64,000 nucleotides of DNA from Symsagittifera roscoffensis. Lineage: Eukaryota; Xenacoelomorpha; Acoela; Convolutidae. Made by a program: the position numbers and the translations under genes. Below the pieces are notes generated by a model that did no database searches, was not told where the DNA came from, and saw nothing but the letters and a program-made list of their open reading frames with translations. Shown piece by piece: positions 35,381 through 45,889 of this stretch. The stretch covers positions 1,664,537 through 1,728,536 of the forward strand of contig NC_087071.1 in the NCBI RefSeq assembly GCF_963678635.1. The letters run 5' to 3'. Position 1 is the first letter of the stretch. Every line of letters begins with the position of its first letter.

Positions 35381-37117
35381 GTAAGCTTACATAAAAACAC
35401 TAATAGTCAAAAGAAATATCGAAATATTTAAATGATTTATAAAGAGATCGCTTGTCTAGCAAACAAAATTTCAACAAAGGAAAATTTTTTTAATCATTAA
35501 TGGTACAATTCACGGCATTTTATGCATTGAGTTGGTCGATATTTAGTAGCTAACGAATCTTTATTGATATGTGGTACTACTATGATACAATGGTCGCTTG
35601 AAAATAACCAAGTCCCTTAAGAATATGACGCCTAGAGCTATCTCAATTTCTTGAATAATTATGAGTTTGTCATTCACAAAAATTTCGCAGTATATATTCA
35701 AACAATTCTTGTTTCGTTATTTCTTAGGATCTCCCCTCGCCATTCTAAGGTAAAAACTCAAAATAAGTCCCCAAAATTGAATTTGGACGATCAATAAGCA
35801 GGCCCCGAATTTAGTAATAACTAGCTTTCGTTGTTGACAAACCATTTCTGAGAAAATGGAGAAAATGCACTAATCAGAGAGACGCGCTTAAAATTAAATA
35901 TTTCTGTTGAAAATTACCAGAAAACCGACAGTTTTTTACAAAATCATACGCCAACATTGACATCTTCATCAAGGCCGTGATCATATGGCAGGGAGTTGAT
36001 AAGATGCTTTAAACTACAAAAATGAAAATGTGGTGAGTGTTACAACGTAATACTTGGATGAAATAACTGGATTATCTCTCAGACTCTCTACATTTTTAAA
36101 CAAAAATTCGTTCAAAATGATTGATTTTTTGCTGTTATTTTTGAAAAAACGGTAGTTTGAATTAGCTTTTATTCAACTATTTCGATGGTTTTTAAGGAAC
36201 CATTTAGTGAACTAAAACGTTTGTTTATTACTTAGCGAAAACCCGGGGCCTGTCAATAAGGTAACCCCGTTTTTCAAATCGAAAAAAAAACTTTGTTAAA
36301 TTGGGGCCTGTTTGTTAAATCGTAAACAAAAACTTGAGGCCAACAAATTTCTTGATATAAACAATACGGACACCTTAAATTTTAATCTGAGAAGTATCTG
36401 ACTCAAAATATTTCGCGAGAATTTTGATATGAATAATTTATACACAAATTAGATTTCAAATTATTACATGCGAAAAACATGCGGGACCTGTATATCCTAG
36501 TTGCTTTCTCGCGGGACCATTCTATCATAGTAGTGCCTTGATATTTTAAAACTTTTAAAATAAAAAATATTCGGTACAAGGTTGTTAGACGAGACAATAG
36601 TGCCGGAGATGGAAACCAATTTTTGTAGAGGTGAAATTTGAATCTACCCAATTTCAAAGCTTAATAACTTTCCAGCTAATTTCCCTCTACTTTTCAACTA
36701 AGGTTAGATACGGATCGTTTGTTTTCAAGGGGAAATACCTACACATACGAGCATTTCAGCTCATAACGGAAAACGGTACAAGTATGTTAGTTAGGTCTCA
36801 GGAAAAAGCAAATGTAAAAAAAATGGGTCACGTAACTTTTTTGACAACTTCAAAAACGCAAGTAAGCAAATGAGAACCAAGGTTTTTGAAGATTTCAAGA
36901 ACTAACCATTTTCATCGGGACACGGCTTAATTTTAGAGACCCAACTATCATCCTTACACCCGAAAAACTGCTGATGTGACTCAGATTAAAAACTACGTAA
37001 AAAAATTCCCAAATTGACACAATTTAAATCTATATGTTACAAATCCAATGGTGATCTCCCACACAATACTTAATATACTAAGGCGTCATTACTCTTATAA
37101 TTATTATTATGATTATT

Positions 37118-37657
37118 GTTCCGACTTTCGATACGAAATTAACGGAATATTTGTGCTCGGGTGGGTTTTTTTTTCTTCAGACAAATTTCGGCTTTATAAC
37201 TAGCCATTTTTGACGGAATTTTTTTATACTATTCAAAAGTCATTGTTGTCCTGAGCTTAAATTTGAAAAAGATATTTTACCTGTGATCATTTTTCGTAAA
37301 GTTATGGGGGTTTAAAGATTGTCATTTTGGCCAATTTGGGACAATTAACGCGAGAAATATTTCGCGCTATTAACGGGTAAGCGGAGATTTAATCTGTCTT
37401 AGAAATCGTTCCAAATTGGTTGGAAGAAGCTTATTTGCCATAATTGATGTGTTGCTAGAAGCGAAATTTATTACTTTGTACTTTATATGGCGTGTGGGGG
37501 GATGATTTTCACAAAATATCTCAATTTTTTTAACAAAATTTTGTTCATTTTATTTTCTTTTTTTTTATATTTAGTTTTTTCATGTTATTACCGCTTCATA
37601 GACCTTAAAAGGCAATCGGAACATTCAGGGCTTCGCCCTGATACGAGCAGTCTTGTT
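37118..37657 (+). mobile_element. 540-bp rolling-circle-like repeat, full copy
   Basis: It begins gttccgactttcgatacg. It ends with the hairpin CAGGGC-TTC-GCCCTG (37626-37640), then 17 bases to cagtcttgtt. At least eight relatives occur in the window, some joined head to tail with no spacer (41469/41470, 63064/63065). A hairpin near one end, asymmetric termini, no TIR and head-to-tail arrays suggest a Helitron2/Helentron-type non-autonomous element. There is no CTRR end, so the class is inference. Its end lies 20 bp before the exon 4 acceptor. Confidence 0.65.
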
Positions 37658-37677
37658 ATGTTTTTGGTCATTTTCAG

Positions 37678-37907
37678 GTCAAAGTTGTCGATCAAATTCA
37701 AGCAGCAGAGGAAGAGCACGACGGCATCTCAATTGGGCCCAGTCACTTCGGACTAGATGCAGACCCTGATAATGACCTTGACCCTGACTATGACATGGAC
37801 ATAGATGTGGACGCGATCAGTTTCGGAGGCTGCTCCCCCAGGGGGTCCAGGGTGGACGAGAGGGGAGTGAAACACGAGACTGATTCACAGAAGATGACCA
37901 TAACTCA
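37678..37907 (+). CDS. GPCR copy 1, exon 4 (acidic part of ICL3)
   Basis: Residues 328-403 and part of 404. The acceptor ggtcattttcag joins in phase 0 and the donor GTGAGT leaves phase 2. It encodes VKVVDQIQAAEEEHDG, then an Asp-rich tract (DADPDNDLDPDYDMDIDVD), then a Ser/Arg/Gly-rich stretch ending QKMTIT. GC content is visibly higher than in flanking introns. By eye it is identical in copies 1 and 2. The acidic tract is cytoplasmic and may bind partners or cations, but this is unproven. Confidence 0.85.
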
Positions 37908-38764
37908 GTGAGTTCAAATTATTCAGATCATTTTGATACGGTGAACTTGGCACCCTAGCATTATTATACCTGAATGCATGGCTAATGCAATCATCTCAGT
38001 TCCCTCATTTCTTCAATTAGAGCTCGTATTAAAAAACCTGTTTTTTAATGCCATGGTCAATTAAAATCGAATCATTTGCTGAAAAAATTATTGACAAAGT
38101 TGTCATAAAAAATTGAGTTAGTATCGCTATTATTTTAACCAATCAGAGTCAAGCAAGTTAATTTTTCTTTTCTTTATTGCAGACTTCCGAATTAGGGCAA
38201 AAAAACCTTCAAATTATTTTATTAAGGTCAGCAAGGGAGATTTAACTTTGCTGATTAATCGAGTCTCTAATTAAGCTTAGTCTAATTCGAGTCTTAGAAA
38301 GTTTCCTCGTGTTTCACTCAAGTTTAAAATGACCGATTTGGGGGCATAATTAAATTGAGATGAAATAAGGTCTTGAAGATTTAATTGAATCGGAAAAATC
38401 TAATTTCATTTTGATGAGATCCAATTGCATGGAAGAAGAAAGATTTCTTTGATTACATGCTCATTTAAGCGGAAATAAATGAAGAAAAAACTAATTTATT
38501 TGGATGCTGAGGCTTGCAACAATCGCAGATACGGGACGAATTATCAAACTCATGGTAGCTCACAATACTAACAAAAAAATAAATTTTGTCCTTAAAAGGT
38601 CAATTAAAGTGCTCAAGTTTTCTTTTTTTCCTGGTTTTGCACATCAAGATTTAAAAGTTTTTACAGCATCTATTGGAACAAAATTGCAAATCGCACATTA
38701 AACGCAAATCATCTATTACTTTTAATTTGAAATTTGGTTAGTTTGAAAAATTAGTTTTTTTTAG

Positions 38765-39173
38765 AAAGGACAGCTCGGCCGACTCAGGGGACAAAAACCA
38801 CCTGACAATCTCGATGAGACGGAGTGGTCCTTCATTTCGACCAATCAGAACAGAGAAAGCGAAACTAGCCAATCAGGCGGCCAAACGACAAGCTAGGAAA
38901 AAAACCTTCCAGAACCAAAAACACAAAATAACATTTTCGTTGTTTCTAGTCTGTTTGTGTTTCATAGTTATAATAATTCCGCAAACTAGCATCCAACTTA
39001 TTAACTATTTCACTTCAATTCCCGTCGATCTAATTCTGAATATATACAGCATTACTGAAGTCGTTTATCTTATGAATTTTGTAATCAACCCTATAATATT
39101 TACATACAATAATGGATACCTTATGGGAAAATTTCAAAATGTGCTTGCTGTATTCAAAATCACCCAAAAATAA
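38765..39173 (+). CDS. GPCR copy 1, exon 5 (TM6, TM7, C-terminus)
   Basis: The acceptor tttttttag (phase 2) reads KDSSADSGDKNHLTISMRRS and then a very basic segment (KAKLANQAAKRQARKK) leading into TM6, about residues 460-484, with the conserved Pro P476. TM7 (about 494-518) ends in N512-P513-I-I-F-T-Y, a variant of NPxxY. The C-tail is short, about 20 residues, and has no palmitoylation Cys. Stop TAA at 39171-39173; an AATAAA overlaps the stop and another lies at 39460-39465. Differences from copy 2: Gly/Glu near the start and two silent changes. Confidence 0.92.
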
Positions 39174-39672
39174 ATTATACTAAAAATCAGCTGCAAAATT
39201 TTGCTACGAAATTAGCTTAAATCGTAAGGTTTATTAACCCAAATAATTTCAATGAAATCGTAACGCATTTTAGTTGTAAACTTAAAGCGTTTCAGTTGTA
39301 AACTATTTGAGTACTTTTCGTGTGTGATAAACTTGGTGACTTTAAAATTTTTGTATAATTTTCTGAGCGGTTATTGTAAAACTTACTGCAAATCCCTTCA
39401 AAACAAATATTACTTCTAGATTTTAAATTAATGTTTCTTTAAATCTTCTAAATCTTTCCAATAAAAGAAATAGCATGAAAATACTAGAAAAATACAACAA
39501 AACATCAAAATAGCCCCGGCATCTTGTGTCAAAATCAAAATTCTGGAATACTATTAAATTAAAGGCACATTAAACTCATTAAAAAAATTAATGATCCCCA
39601 TCAATACCAGTACAAATTTCAGGATAAAACATCTTAAGGCATTTGGGAATATTCTAGAAGAATCTAGATATT

Positions 39673-39878
39673 TCATTCTTTAATGACTCTCATGTCTTCA
39701 ATGTTACTCAACAGTGCAGTGTCCAAAGTCGGGTTCAAAATCAACTTCTGAAGCGATCGGAAAGCAGGATGCTTTGCGTCTTTACATAATTGTAGAATGA
39801 GACTTTCGGAAGTTGAAATAAAAGCTCCAGTTTGCATCAGGCGGTCCAGTCCAAATTTCCTGAAACAAATCTGATAGG
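39673..39878 (-). CDS. ISOC1/ISOC2-like isochorismatase-domain protein, terminal exon (copy 1)
   Basis: The minus-strand frame reads KFGLDRLMQTGAFISTSESL, then ILQLCKDAKHPAFRSLQKLI, ending at TGA (39673-39675). This matches the C-terminus of ISOC1/ISOC2, where the family has R/K-x-G-A-F-x-T/S-T-S-E-x-x-[IL]-L-Q-L-x-x-D-x-x-H-P-x-F-x-x-[IL]-x-x-L-I. Two acceptors are possible: tttttcag at 39878/39879 (adds CCTATCAGATTTGTTTCAG) or gtttcag at 39859/39860. The gene lies tail to tail with the GPCR, stops 500 bp apart. Upstream exons with the catalytic part were not identified. In copy 1 the region is cut by a MITE and ends at the inverted repeat, so this copy may be incomplete. Confidence 0.75.
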
Positions 39879-39950
39879 CTGAAAAATATTAAGTGTAGTT
39901 AAGACCATTTATCCAAGAAGGAAAAGACAAACATACGAGCTGTTCAGCTC

Positions 39951-40406
39951 GGGTGCCGGACATCAAGCCGACGGGACTTCAAGCCGAATTGTAAAATTAG
40001 GGACTTCAAGCCGAATAATTCCTTATGAAGTCGTGAAATATGAAAAATTTGAAAACTTTTTTGAAGAATTTTTGAATTTCATGATCTTTCTTCACTAGTT
40101 ATTGGCGTTTGCATATAATTTAAGCCTCCAAATGATGTTCCGGAAAGTTGAAAAGTAAAACATGGTTGAAGGCTTTTTTCATGGTTATAATTTATGCATT
40201 TCAAAAACCGGCTGATGTTATTTACGCATGCGAATCAGAAGTGGTGCATTGTCATGAATAACGCTTATTATGCATTAACTTGCCAAAATTTTAGAAAAGC
40301 GACATTTTGCAGATGATAAAAAAGCGTTTTGGGGTGCTTGTAAAGTTTTAATTTCGGCTTGAATTCCCTTCGGCTTGAAGTCCCGTCGGCTTGTTGTCCT
40401 AGACCC
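39951..40406. mobile_element. MITE with 9-bp target duplication, copy 1 only
   Basis: The TIRs begin GGGT(GCC/CTA)GGACA and share CAAGCCGACGGGACTTCAAG followed by CCGAA. The motif TTCAAGCCGAA is repeated inside. Perfect GTTCAGCTC copies flank it (39942-39950, 40407-40415). Copy 2 carries the empty site at about 62009-62017 (one mismatch, gtacagctc). Length 456 bp, no transposase. Target-duplication length and G-rich ends match the MULE-like element at 10670-11132. Confidence 0.9.
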
Positions 40407-40984
40407 GTTCAGCTCATCACGAACAACTGTTGAAAGTGCTTTAATAAGATACCACAATTGAGCCCTTCAGGTTTTTTGAGAACACTATACTTGGGTGAAA
40501 ACAAACAAATCCTACGCCTCGTTTCTTCCGACATCTTTTAGGGGTTAGATCGAAACAAAGGGGTAGATCTAGATTCAGTCTCAAATATAGGCTAAAACTG
40601 ACATATGTACAACAGAATTGCTCCTATCAGGGTAAAGCCATACATGTATAGCGAAATTTGGGACAAATGTCATGAATTTGAACTTTGAACGAACTATGAG
40701 AGTGTATTGATGTTCCACTAAACACACCACTTGGTTGGGTTTGAAAATAAAAATACAGTACTGGTAATTAAGTTTTTGAATCGTTACATTAACGGGACCC
40801 AGAACGAGCCTAACATGCATGTTAAAAAGTTATAGTAACATCGTAAATATACAGGTGGTCTAAGGACATGTTCCGAAAATGAAACTTCGAATTGATGTTC
40901 AGGCTATTTCTTAATTTTACTCTCCCATATTTTGCGTCTGGGGACGTACTGAAAAGTCAAATTGCTTGCCTTAATTATTAATGG

Positions 40985-41469
40985 AACAAGACAGCTCGCA
41001 TCAAGGCGAAGCCCTGAATAATACGACTGCCTTTCAAGGTCTTTTGAGCACTGATAACAAGAAAAAATTAGAAGTATAAAATTGAATGGAAAATATTTTT
41101 TTTTATTTGAGTTTCTTTAGTGAAAATCATCCCCCCACACGCCATCTAAAGTAAACAGTGATAAATTTCGCCCCTAGTAACCATTTCTGTGACAGATGAA
41201 ATCTCCGCGTACGCGTTAATAGCGTGAAATATATCGAGCGTTAATTGTCCCAAATTGGCCGAAATCGCAATCTACGCTACCCCCATAACAATACGAAAGA
41301 TGATCACAGGTGAAATATCTTCTCAAATTTAAGCTCAAAAGAACAATACCTTTTGAATGATATAAAAAAAATCCGTCAAAAATGGCTATTTAAAAAGTCG
41401 AAATTTATCGAAAGAAAAATACCCACCCGAGCACAAATTTTCCGTTACTTTCGTTGCGAAAGTCAGAAC
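40985..41469 (-). mobile_element. 540-bp family, diverged copy
   Basis: Read on plus, it runs from aacaagacagctcgcatcaa, with the hairpin sequence ggcgaagccc, to gaaagtcagaac. It is joined without spacer to the next unit at 41470. Counterpart 62578-63064 in copy 2. Confidence 0.6.
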
Positions 41470-41650
41470 AACAAGACTGCTCGTATCTGCCGAATGTTCC
41501 ACTGTCTTTTAAAATCTATGGAGCAGTAGTTACATGAAATCATTAAACGCAATAAAATCAGAAAAATTTTAATTGAAATTTGAGACTTTTTGTAAAAATA
41601 TCCCCCACACCGTATTAAGAACAAAATGATAGAATTCAATCCTAGTGACA
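41470..41650 (-). mobile_element. 540-bp family, truncated copy at palindrome junction
   Basis: It starts aacaagactgctcgtatctg and is cut at 41650, where the right palindrome arm begins. The counterpart in copy 2 continues to 63566, so the inverted segment broke into this unit. Confidence 0.65.
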
Positions 41651-41735
41651 ATTTCATTGAAATTATTTGGGTTAATAAACCTTACGATTCAAGCTAATTT
41701 CGTAGCAAAATTTTGCAGCTGATTTTTAGAATAAT

Positions 41736-42144
41736 TTATTTTTGGGTGATTTTGAATACAGCAAGCACATTTTGAAATTTTCCCATAAGGTATCCATTAT
41801 TGTATGTAAATATTATAGGGTTGATTACAAAATTCATAAGATAAACGACTTCAGTAATGCTGTATATATTGAGAATTAGATCGACGGGAATTGAAGTGAA
41901 ATAGTTTATAAGTTGGATGCTAGTTTGCGGAATTATTATAACTATGAAACACAAACAGACTAGAAACAACGAAAATGTTATTTTGTGTTTTTGGTTCTGG
42001 AAGGTTTTTATCCTAGCTTGTCGTTTCGCCGCCTGATTGGCTAGTTTCGCTTTCTCTGTTCTGATTGGTCGAAATGAAGGACCACTCCGTCTCATCGAGA
42101 TCGTCAGGTGGTTTTTGTCCACTGAGTCGGCCGAGCTGTCCTTT
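41736..42144 (-). pseudogene. GPCR exon 5, inverted third copy
   Basis: A 409-nt exon with intact frame, acceptor (ttttttag) and stop. Changes are Gly to Val near the exon start and Lys to Ile in the basic segment before TM6. It is silent-site identical to copy 2 at two positions where copy 1 differs. Exons 1-3 are absent from the assembled sequence around it, so no full receptor can be made from this copy as assembled. The 200-N gap lies on that side. Confidence 0.75.
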
Positions 42145-42998
42145 CTAAAAAAAACTAATTTTTCAAACTAACCAAATTTCAAATTAAAGGTAATAGATGA
42201 TTTGCGTTTAATGTGCGATTTGCATTTTTTGTTCCATTAGATGCTGCAAAGATCTTGATGCGCAAAACCAGGAAAAAATAGACTATTGAGCACTTTAATT
42301 GACCTTTTAAGGACAAAATTTAGTTTTTTTTTGTTAATTGTGTGAGCTACCATGAGTTTGTTAAGTCGTCCCGTATCTGCGATTGTTGCAAGCCTCAGCA
42401 TCCAAATAAATTAGTTTTTTTTTCTTCTATTATTTCCGCTTAAATGAGCATGTAATCAAAGAAATCGTTCTTCTTCCATGCAATTGGATCTCATCAAAAT
42501 GAAATTAGATTTTTCCGATTCAATTAAATCTTCAAGACCTAATTTCATCTCAATTTAATTATGCCCCCAAATCGGTCATTTTAAACTTGAGTGAAACACG
42601 AGGAAACTTTCTAAGACTCGAATTAGACTAAGCTTAATTAGAGACTCGATTAATCAGCAAAGTTAAGTCTCCCTTGATGACCTTAATAAAATAATTTGAA
42701 GTTTTTTTTGCCCTATTTCGGAAGTGTGCATTGAAGAAAAGAGAAATTTACTTTCTAGACTTTGATTGGTTAAAATAATAGCGATACTAACTCAATTTTT
42801 TATGACAACTTTTTCACTAATTCTTTCAGCAAATGATTCGGTTTTAATTGACCATGGCATTAAAAACAGGTTTTTAATACGAGCTTTAATTCAAGAAATG
42901 AGGGAACTGAGATGATTGCATTAGCCATGCAATCAGGTATAATAATGCAAGGGTGCCAAGTTCACCTTATCAAAATGATCTGAATAATTTGAACTCAC

Positions 42999-43228
42999 TG
43001 AGTTATGGTCATCTTCTGTGAATCAGTCTCGTGTTTCACTCCCCTCTCGTCCACCCTGGACCCCCTGGGGGAGCAGCCTCCGAAACTGATCGCGTCCACA
43101 TCTATGTCCATGTCATAGTAAGGGTCAAGGTCATTATCAGGGTCTGCATCTAGTCCGAAGTGACTGGGCCCAATTGAGATACCGTCGTGCTCTTCCTCTG
43201 CTGCTTGAATTTGATCGACAACTTTGAC
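42999..43228 (-). pseudogene. GPCR exon 4, inverted third copy
   Basis: A 230-nt exon with both splice sites kept (tttcag acceptor, GTGAGT donor). By eye the sequence matches exon 4 except for a few bases in the Asp-rich tract (ctgactatg to cttactatg, an Asp-to-Tyr change). It belongs with exon 5 at 41736-42144. Confidence 0.7.
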
Positions 43229-43248
43229 CTGAAAATGACCAAAAACAT

Positions 43249-43790
43249 AACAAGACTGCTCGTATCAGGTCGAAGCCCTGAATGTTCCGATTGCCTTTTA
43301 AGGTCTATGAAGCGGTAATAACATGAAAAAACTAAATATAAAAAAAAAAGAAAATAAAATGAACAAAATTTTGTTTAAAAAATTGAGATATTTTGTGAAA
43401 ATCATCCCCCCACACGCCATATAAAGTACAAAGTAATGAATTTCGCTTCTAGCAACACATCAATTATGGCAAATAAGCTTCTTCCAACCAATTTGGAACG
43501 ATTTCTAAGACGGATTAAATCTCCGCTTACCCGTTAATAGCGCGAAATATTTCGCGCGTTAATTGTCCCAAATTGGCCAAAATGCCAAACTTTAAACCCC
43601 CATAACTTTACGAAAATTGATCACAGGTAAAATATCTTTTTCAAATTTATGCTCAGGACAACAATGACTTTTGAATAGTATAAAAAAATTCCTGTCAAAA
43701 ATGGCTAGTTATAAAGCCGAAATTTGTCTGAAGAAAAAAAAACCCACCCGAGCACAAATATTCCGTTAATTTCGTATCGAAAGTCGGAAC
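43249..43790 (-). mobile_element. 540-bp family, copy in palindrome right arm
   Basis: Full-length inverted counterpart of 37118-37657. The terminal hairpin is slightly changed (aggtcgaagccct). Confidence 0.7.
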
Positions 43791-44366
43791 AAAAATCATA
43801 ATAATAATTATAAGAGTAATGAGGCTTTAGTATATTAAGTATTGTGTGGGAGATCACCATTGGATTTGTAACATATAGATTTAAATTGTGTCAATTTGGG
43901 AATTTTTTTACGTAGTTTTTAATCTGAGTCACATCAGCAGTTTTTCGGGTGTAAGGATGATAGTTGGGTCTCTAAAATTAAGCCGAGTCCCGATGAAAAT
44001 GGTTAGTTCTTCAAATCTTCAAAAACCTTGGTTCTCATTTGTTTACTTGCGTTTTTGAAGTGTTTACTTGTACCGTTTTCCGTTATGAGCTGAAATGCTC
44101 GTATGTGTAGGTCTTTCCCTTGAAAACAAACGATCCGTATCTAACCTTAGTTGAAAAGTAGAGGGAAATTAGCAGAAAAGTTATTAAGCTTTGAAATTGG
44201 GTAGATTCAAATTTCACCTCTACAAAAATTGGTTTCCATCTCCGGCACTATTGTCTCGTCTAACAACCTTGTACCGAATATTTTTTATTTTAAAAGTTTG
44301 AAAATATCAAGGCACTACTATGATAGAATGGTCCCGCGAGAAAGCAACTAGGATATACAGGTCCCG

Positions 44367-44760
44367 ACTGTCTTTTAAGGTCTATGGAGCAGTAATAACA
44401 TGAAAAAATTAAATGCAATAAAATAAAATGAAAATTAAAAAATTAAAATTTGATATTTTTTTGTGAAAATCATCACCCCACACGCCATATAAAGTAGAAG
44501 GTGATAGATTTCGCTACTATTAACAAATCAATTACGGCATATTAGCTTTCTTGAACAATTTCGAACGATTTTTAAGACGGATTAAATATCCGCGATAATT
44601 GTCGCGCGATAATTGTCCCGAGTTGGCCTAAATGGCAATCTTCAAACCCCCATAATTTTACGAAAAATGATCACAGGTGAAATATCATTTCAAATTTAAG
44701 CTAAGGACAACACTAGCTGTCGATTGATAAAAAAAACCTCCGTCAAAAAGGCTAGATAGA
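44367..44760 (-). mobile_element. 540-bp family, fragment
   Basis: It starts inside the unit (actgtcttttaaggtctatg) directly at the outer edge of the palindrome arm and runs to tccgtcaaaaaggctag. The arm edge therefore coincides with a repeat-family member. Confidence 0.6.
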
Positions 44761-44825
44761 AATTATGAATCGCTGAAACATTTTGGTGTATTGCAGTGCT
44801 GATTCATTTTGCTCAACTTTTAAGT

Positions 44826-45361
44826 TAAGCAAGATTGCTCGTATCAGGGCGAAACCCTAAATTTTCCGACTGCCTTTTAAGCTCTGAAGTATGGAGCAGT
44901 AATAACATGAAAAAATTGATTGAAATAAAAAAAATGCAGTTTTCTTAAATTTGAGATTTTTTTTCGTGAAAAGCATCACCCCACACGCCATATAAAGTAC
45001 AAAGTAATGAATTTCGCTTCTAGCAACACATCAATTATGGCAAATAAGCTTCTTCCAACCAATTTGGAACGATTTCTAAGACGGATTAAATCTCCGCTTA
45101 CCCGTTAATAGCGCGAAATATTTCGCGCGTTAATTGTCCCCAAATTGGCCAAAATGCCAAACTTTAAACCCCCATAACTTTACGAAAAATGATCACAGGT
45201 AAAATATCTTTTTCAAATTTAAGCTCAGGACAACAATGACTTTTGAATAGTATAAAAAAATTCCGTCAAAAATGGCTAGTTATAAAGCCGAAATTTGTCT
45301 GAAGAAAAAAAAACCCACCCGAGCACAAATATTCCGTTAATTTCGTATCGAAAGTCGGAAC
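44826..45361 (-). mobile_element. 540-bp family, copy next to gap
   Basis: Runs from aagcaagattgctcgtatca, with hairpin aggg-cgaa-accct, to gaaagtcggaac. From about 44984 it is nearly identical to 43412 onward, so it is part of a further inverted partial duplication. Confidence 0.6.
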
Positions 45362-45689
45362 AATAATCATAATAATAACTATAAGAGTAATGACGGTTAA
45401 GTATATTAAGTATTGTGTGGGAGATCACCATTGGATTTGTAACATATAGATTTAAATTGTGTCAATTTGGGAATTTTTTTACGTAGTTTTTAATCTGAGT
45501 CACATCAGCAGTTTTTCGGGTGTAAGGATGATAGTTGGGTCTCTAAAATTAAGCCGAGTTCCGATGAAAATGGTTAGTTCTTGAAATCTTCAAAAACCTT
45601 GGTTCTCATTTGTTTACTTGCGTTTTTGAAGTTGTCAAAAAAGTTACGTGACCCATTTTTTTTACATTTGCTTTTTCCTGAGACCTAAC
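44984..45689 (-). repeat. Second inverted partial copy of GPCR intron 3, ends at gap
   Basis: Collinear with 43412-44100 and inverted relative to 36793-37505. Unlike the first inverted copy it keeps the ttttgaagttgtcaaaaaag segment. It stops at gagacctaac, where the N run starts. Confidence 0.85.
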
Positions 45690-45889
45690 NNNNNNNNNNN
45701 NNNNNNNNNNNNNNNNNNNNNNNNNNNNNNNNNNNNNNNNNNNNNNNNNNNNNNNNNNNNNNNNNNNNNNNNNNNNNNNNNNNNNNNNNNNNNNNNNNNN
45801 NNNNNNNNNNNNNNNNNNNNNNNNNNNNNNNNNNNNNNNNNNNNNNNNNNNNNNNNNNNNNNNNNNNNNNNNNNNNNNNNNNNNNNNNN
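45690..45889. other. Assembly gap, exactly 200 N
   Basis: A run of exactly 200 N separates the inverted copies from direct copy 2. The round number suggests an arbitrary scaffolding gap, so order, distance and orientation across it are unproven. Confidence 0.98.

Larger units (their letters stand above)
36482..39258 (+). repeat. Left arm of 2.7-kb-arm palindrome
   Basis: This arm is inverted-repeat partner to 41651-44366, with a 2392-bp spacer. It spans GPCR intron 3 (part), exon 4, intron 4, exon 5 and 85 bp of 3' flank. The outer match ends at cgggac (36482) and the inner match at aatgaaat (39258). Confidence 0.92.
22080..41650. repeat. Large direct repeat, copy 1 (GPCR and ISOC locus)
   Basis: This aligns collinearly with 45890-63240. 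Anchors include attcgacgccaaagtacaca at both starts, all five GPCR exons, and the terminal ISOC exon. The offset shifts from about 23.8 kb to 21.6 kb because of indels, the largest being a 1.4-kb Helitron and a 456-bp MITE present only here. The left boundary cannot be fixed because copy 2 begins at an assembly gap. Collinearity stops at 41650, where an inverted partial copy begins. Confidence 0.95.
41651..44366 (-). repeat. Right arm of palindrome, inverted partial copy 3
   Basis: Reverse complement of 36482-39258. It is about 60 bp shorter, including a deletion near 44060 that removes the caaaaaagttacgtgaccc segment. It carries GPCR exons 4 and 5 but not exons 1-3. Some sites match copy 2 and others copy 1, so it is a mosaic. 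Confidence 0.92.

Noticed and set aside
40581-40820. Minus-strand frame with VVCLVEHQYTLIV..AIHV, considered as the ISOC core exon
   Set aside because: Similarity to the ISOC mid-region is only a few scattered residues, the copy 2 frame is closed upstream, and no suitable donor follows.
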